DNA from: PCRC01 sp017848435
GTDB taxonomy: Bacteria; Pseudomonadota; Gammaproteobacteria; Burkholderiales; Burkholderiaceae_C
DNA: 64,000 nt
Assembly (NCBI GenBank): GCA_965284315.1
Contig: OZ260072.1
Span: 930,001-994,000, forward strand
Direction of reading: 5' to 3'
In this document: positions 60,593-64,000 of the stretch, piece after piece
Numbering within the stretch: the stretch's first letter is position 1
How the letters are laid out: each line of letters begins with the position of its first letter
The notes under the pieces: model-generated
Database searches by the model: none
Told to the model about the DNA's origin: nothing
Seen by the model: the letters and a program-made list of their open reading frames with translations, nothing else
Program-made: the position numbers and the translations under genes

Positions 60593-61474
60593 ATGCTGAG
60601 AACCGGTTGCAAATTCCTGCTCGCCACGCTGATGGCAGCGGCCACCTTGCTGCAAAGTGCCGGGGCCCAGGACAACCCCCTGCGCCTCGGCGTGGGCCTG
60701 TTCCAGCCCGACAAGGAAAAAAACGACGCCACCTACAAGCCGCTGGCCGATTACATTGCGGCCAAGCTCAAGCGCCCGGTGCAGCTGCGCACGGTGGACA
60801 CCTGGGAAGGCCTGGCCAAGTCGCTCGCCAGTGGCGAGACCGACCTGGCGCTGATGGGCCCCTGGGGCTATGTGCTGGCCAACCACGAAGCCGGCGCCCA
60901 GGCGATTGCCACCATCCTGTACGAAGGCAAGCCCGAGTACTTTGCGATCATGGTGACCCACCCCAAGACGGGCATCCACAGCATCAACGACCTCAAGGGC
61001 AAGAGCTTTGCGTTTGGCGACAAGGGCTCGACCAGCGGCTACCTGATCCCCTTCCACGAGTTCCAGAAGCGCGGCATCAACCCCGACACGTACTTCAGCA
61101 AGGTGCTCTACACCAAGCACCAGGCGATTGAAACCCAGGTCGCACGCGGCGAGCTCGACGCCGGCGCCGACTACAACCGCAACCGCGACGCCATGGTGGA
61201 CGAAGGCCTGATCAAGGCCAGCGAAAGCAAGATCATCTGGACTTCGGCCCCGCTGCCGAACGACGCCTTTGCCGTGAGCGCCACGCTGGCCAAAGACACC
61301 GCGCTGGTGGCCCAGCTGCGCGCCGCGCTCGAAGGCATCGGCGCCGAACTCAAGACCAACCCCGCCCTGCTGCCCAAGCGCTACACCGGCTTTGTCACCA
61401 AAGACAACCGCTACTACGCCCCCATCCGCGACGCGGGCCTGGCCACCGGCAAGCTGGTGCCCAAGCGCCAGTGA
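60593..61474 (+). CDS. phnD: PhnD/PtxB-like ABC transporter solute-binding protein
   Basis: A 293-residue periplasmic protein with a signal peptide (cleavage likely after SAGAQ). LRLGVGLFQPDKEKND, PVQLRTVDTWEGLAKSLASGETDLALMGPWGY and GKSFAFGDKGSTSGYLIP form the ligand-binding cleft of the phosphate/phosphite/phosphonate-binding family. ATG 60593 follows TTGAGGAATTCCCC. It overlaps the permease gene by four bases (GTGA). The ligand could be a phosphonate, phosphite or another phosphorus compound. Confidence 0.85.
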   Translation: MLRTGCKFLLATLMAAATLLQSAGAQDNPLRLGVGLFQPDKEKNDATYKPLADYIAAKLKRPVQLRTVDTWEGLAKSLASGETDLALMGPWGYVLANHEAGAQAIATILYEGKPEYFAIMVTHPKTGIHSINDLKGKSFAFGDKGSTSGYLIPFHEFQKRGINPDTYFSKVLYTKHQAIETQVARGELDAGADYNRNRDAMVDEGLIKASESKIIWTSAPLPNDAFAVSATLAKDTALVAQLRAALEGIGAELKTNPALLPKRYTGFVTKDNRYYAPIRDAGLATGKLVPKRQ

Positions 61475-62349
61475 AAAACCAGCGCTTGCGCGCGCTCACG
61501 CTGGTCTACCTGGCGGTGCTGGCGGCCTGTGTGGCCACGCTGGTGGTGCGCGGTGACTTCGGTTTTGGCCGCAACCCGTGGCAGAACCTGGCGCGCACGC
61601 TGTCGGACTTTTCGCACCCGAGTTTTGTCGACGCCTGGTTCGGCCCGGAACGCTTGGAATTCACGGCCGACGACGGCCGCGTGCTGCGGGTGGAAAACCG
61701 CCGGTTGGTGGAGCGCGACTACCTCGCGGGCATCGCTGGCGCCACCTGGACCACGTTTGTCATTGGCACGCTGGGCAGCGCCATCGCGGCGCTGCTGGCG
61801 CTGCCACTGGGCTTTGTGGCGGCCCGCAATGCGCAGGCACCACGCTGGCTGGCCAGCCCGGCGCGGGCGCTGCTCAATGGCTTGCGTGCCATCCACACGC
61901 TGGTGTTTGGCCTGGTGTTTGTCGGCATCGTCGGGCTGGGGCCGATGGCCGGCATCCTGGCGATTGCCGCGCATTCGCTGGGCACCTACGGCAAGCTGTA
62001 CTCAGAGGCCATCGAGAACGCCGACGCCGCCCTGTTTGAAAGCGGGCTGGCGCTGGGCTTCACGCCCTGGCAGGTGCTGGGGCAGGCGATGCGGCGCGGT
62101 TTTTACCCACAGTTCGCGTCCATCCACCTGTACGTCTGGGAGTTCAATGTGCGCGACTCCACCGTGCTGGGCCTGATTGGCGCCGGCGGGCTGGGCCTGC
62201 TGGTGAGCGAGGCGGTGTCGCTGTTCCAGTGGGGGCGGCTGGCCACGCTGCTGATCGTGCTGGTGGCGCTGGTGGTGGCGATGGACCGGCTGAGCGCCCT
62301 CGTCCGCAACCGCGTCCTGCGCGCACCCGGCGTGCGCTACCGCGCGTAG
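61471..62349 (+). CDS. phnE: Phosphonate-type ABC transporter permease
   Basis: A 292-residue inner-membrane permease with five to six helices, starting at GTG 61471 inside the previous stop. ATWTTFVIGTLGSAIAALLALPLGFVAARN and EAIENADAALFESGLALGFT (the EAA-type loop that contacts the ATPase) are the PhnE signature. A periplasmic loop of about 55 residues after the first helix is prominent. The EAA loop shows that an ATPase partner is expected, but the next gene is an alkylsulfatase and no phnC-like gene lies in the window. Confidence 0.85.
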   Translation: MKNQRLRALTLVYLAVLAACVATLVVRGDFGFGRNPWQNLARTLSDFSHPSFVDAWFGPERLEFTADDGRVLRVENRRLVERDYLAGIAGATWTTFVIGTLGSAIAALLALPLGFVAARNAQAPRWLASPARALLNGLRAIHTLVFGLVFVGIVGLGPMAGILAIAAHSLGTYGKLYSEAIENADAALFESGLALGFTPWQVLGQAMRRGFYPQFASIHLYVWEFNVRDSTVLGLIGAGGLGLLVSEAVSLFQWGRLATLLIVLVALVVAMDRLSALVRNRVLRAPGVRYRA

Positions 62350-62463
62350 CGGCGGCGCAGGGCGCTGTCACCCCCGGCAACCGTGCGCGTTGCCGCGGCG
62401 GTCATGATCGCGGTGGGCCCACGGGCCTGGCGATTTCAACGATGCCCTGAAAGGACCTTGCCC

Positions 62464-64000
62464 ATGAACCGCATGCACACCGCCCTCTTTGCAGCCTTCT
62501 TTTCGGCTGCATTCACCACCAGTCCCGGCGTGTCGGCCCAGTCAACCACCGCCCCCAAGCCAGCCACCCCAGCCACCGCCCGCGCCAACCAGGCGGTGGC
62601 GCACAGCATGGCCTTCAATGACCAGCGCGACTTTGCCGACGCCACACGCGGCCTGATTGCCACGCTGCCCGACCCGCTGGTGAAGGCGGCAGACGGCAAA
62701 TTGGTGTGGGACGCCAACCGCTACGACTTCATCACCGGCGACGCGCCGGCCACCGTGAACCCCAGCCTGTGGCGGCAGGAAAAGCTCAACAACGTGCGCG
62801 GCCTGTTCAAGGTGGTCGATGGCATCTACCAGATCCGCGGCTACGACATCGCCAACATGACGCTGGTGGAGGGCAAGACCGGCTGGATCGTCATCGACAC
62901 GCTGCTCACCGCCGAAATCGCCCGCAGCACGCTGGCTTTTGCGCTGGACAAGCTGGGCAGCAAGAAGCCGGTGGTCGCGGTGATCTACACCCACAGCCAT
63001 GCCGACCACTACGGCGGTGTGCGCGGCGTCATCAACGAGGCCGACGTGCTGGCGGGCAAGGTGAAGGTGATCGCGCCCGAAGGCTTCATGGACAACGCGG
63101 TGGCCGAGAACGTGCTGGCCGGCAACGCCATGGCACGCCGCGCCACCTACCAGTTCGGCGCGGGGCTCGACGCCAACGCGCGCCAGGGCGTGGGCAGCGG
63201 GCTGGGCAAGGCGCTCAGCAGCGGCACGATGGGGCTGATCCCGCCGACCGACACGGTGAGCAAGACCGGCGAGGAGATCACGGTGGACGGCGTGCGCATC
63301 GTGTTCCAGATGGCGCAGGGCTCCGAGGCGCCGTCGGAAATGATGTTCTATTTCCCCGACAAGAAGGCGCTGTGCCTCTCCGAAGTGCTGACCAAGCACA
63401 TGCACAACATCTACACCATCCGCGGTGCCAAGCTGCGCGACGCGTTGGCCTGGAGCAAGTACGCCAACGAGGCACTCGACCTGTACCCCGACGTGGAAGT
63501 GGCCTTTGCCAGCCACCACTGGCCAACCTGGGGCACCACCAGCATCCGCCAGTACATCGCCAACCAGCGCGACACCTACCGCTTTGTGCACGACCAGGCC
63601 ATGAACCTCGCCAACAAGGGCCAGACCCTGGACGAGATCGGCGACGCCACCTTCTTCCCCAAGGCGCTGGCCGCCGACGCGAGTTCGCGCGGCTACTACG
63701 GCACGCTGAGCCACAACCTGCGCGGCGTCTACAACTTCTACCTCGGTTACTACGATGCCAACCCGGCCAGCCTGCACCGGCTGCCACCCACTGAAACGGC
63801 GAAGCGCTACGTGGCCGCGATGGGCGGCGAAGCGGCGGTGCTGGCCACCGCGCAGACAGCCTTTGACGCCGGCGACTTCCGCTGGGTGGCCGAGCTGGTG
63901 AACCATGTGGTGTTTGCCAACCCCGATAACACCGCAGCCCGAGCGCTGCAGGCCGACGCGCTGGAACAACTCGGCTACCAGGCTGAGGCCGGCACCTGGC
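62464..64000 (+). CDS. Alkyl/aryl-sulfatase of the metallo-beta-lactamase fold (SdsA-like), truncated at window end
   Basis: An open frame of 512 codons that runs off the right edge; full-length SdsA-type enzymes are about 650 residues, so roughly 130 are missing. Residues 1-25 are a signal peptide. THSHADHYGG at about 176-185 is the zinc-binding THxHxDH motif; EVLTKHMHNIYTIRG and FASHHWPTWG supply the second metal-site histidines. The enzyme releases sulfate from alkyl sulfates such as dodecyl sulfate in the periplasm, yielding a fatty alcohol. AAAGGACCTTGCCC supports the start. Its alcohol product could feed the wax ester genes, but the distance makes this speculative. Confidence 0.88.
   Translation, partial: MNRMHTALFAAFFSAAFTTSPGVSAQSTTAPKPATPATARANQAVAHSMAFNDQRDFADATRGLIATLPDPLVKAADGKLVWDANRYDFITGDAPATVNPSLWRQEKLNNVRGLFKVVDGIYQIRGYDIANMTLVEGKTGWIVIDTLLTAEIARSTLAFALDKLGSKKPVVAVIYTHSHADHYGGVRGVINEADVLAGKVKVIAPEGFMDNAVAENVLAGNAMARRATYQFGAGLDANARQGVGSGLGKALSSGTMGLIPPTDTVSKTGEEITVDGVRIVFQMAQGSEAPSEMMFYFPDKKALCLSEVLTKHMHNIYTIRGAKLRDALAWSKYANEALDLYPDVEVAFASHHWPTWGTTSIRQYIANQRDTYRFVHDQAMNLANKGQTLDEIGDATFFPKALAADASSRGYYGTLSHNLRGVYNFYLGYYDANPASLHRLPPTETAKRYVAAMGGEAAVLATAQTAFDAGDFRWVAELVNHVVFANPDNTAARALQADALEQLGYQAEAGTW

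Noticed and set aside
62542..63969. Minus-strand frame of 475 codons at the right edge
   Set aside because: Antisense to the SdsA-type sulfatase, which has an intact zinc motif and signal peptide.

Overview
The window looks like chromosomal DNA of a beta-proteobacterium of the order Burkholderiales, most likely family Comamonadaceae (Rhodoferax/Polaromonas/Hydrogenophaga-like). The reasons are the high GC coding sequence, the recurrent GGAGAC-type ribosome-binding sites, the gene families present (fused isobutyryl-CoA mutase, PHA granule proteins, TRAP transporter of the mannitol/chloroaromatic type, DUF6600 and putative DUF6352 proteins) and short dispersed repeats of a kind I associate with that family. 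Coding density is very high; no gap exceeds about 210 bases. I saw no tRNA, rRNA, CRISPR array, transposase or phage gene.

Layout. 1-7033: plus-strand end of a surface-polysaccharide locus (truncated GT2 glycosyltransferase, small DMT-type flippase subunit, DUF2142 membrane protein, a PIG-L/GT2/GT2 fusion, O-antigen ligase/polymerase). It meets a minus-strand dTDP-L-rhamnose operon rfbBDAC with a terminal rhamnosyltransferase-like gene (7062-11488). 11613-21936: a storage-lipid and acyl-CoA neighbourhood: an alcohol-forming fatty acyl-CoA reductase, a divergent phasin, a TetR regulator, a TPR protein, an M20 amidohydrolase, a lipoprotein aminopeptidase, a PHA-granule-region protein translationally coupled to a CaiB-type CoA-transferase, an acyl-CoA-binding protein and a wax ester synthase/diacylglycerol acyltransferase (WS/DGAT). 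21946-30019: coaX, a rhodanese, a three-gene TRAP transporter, ppk2, corA and an AraC-type regulator. 30237-35160: icmF and an acyl-CoA synthetase, one base apart. 35157-38337: two poorly characterised proteins.

38442-46956 is a membrane-lipid block: a phosphatidylserine decarboxylase, a membrane-anchored class III aminotransferase, an Mpo1-like protein, a GT4 glycosyltransferase, LplT, UDP-glucose dehydrogenase and a patatin. 47061-51576: a solitary HigA antitoxin, an FMN-binding protein, a glutathione S-transferase with a divergent LysR regulator, and glutathione reductase. 51706-55441: a second WS/DGAT, an SDR and the helicase DbpA. 55512-62349: overlapping genes for a diacylglycerol-kinase-like enzyme, a metallophosphoesterase, a PAP2 phosphatase, AMP nucleosidase, a degenerate phosphoesterase and a PhnD/PhnE-type transporter pair. 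62464 to the end: a truncated SdsA-type alkylsulfatase.

Taken together, the window is rich in lipid genes. The acyl-CoA reductase supplies fatty alcohol, the two WS/DGATs could esterify it (or diacylglycerol made by PAP2) with acyl-CoA carried by the acyl-CoA-binding protein, and the phasin could coat the product. A second theme is phospholipid head-group and glycolipid remodelling (psd to patatin). A third observation is a family of about 65-base repeats that fills four of the five non-trivial convergent gaps and has apparently also invaded one coding sequence in frame.
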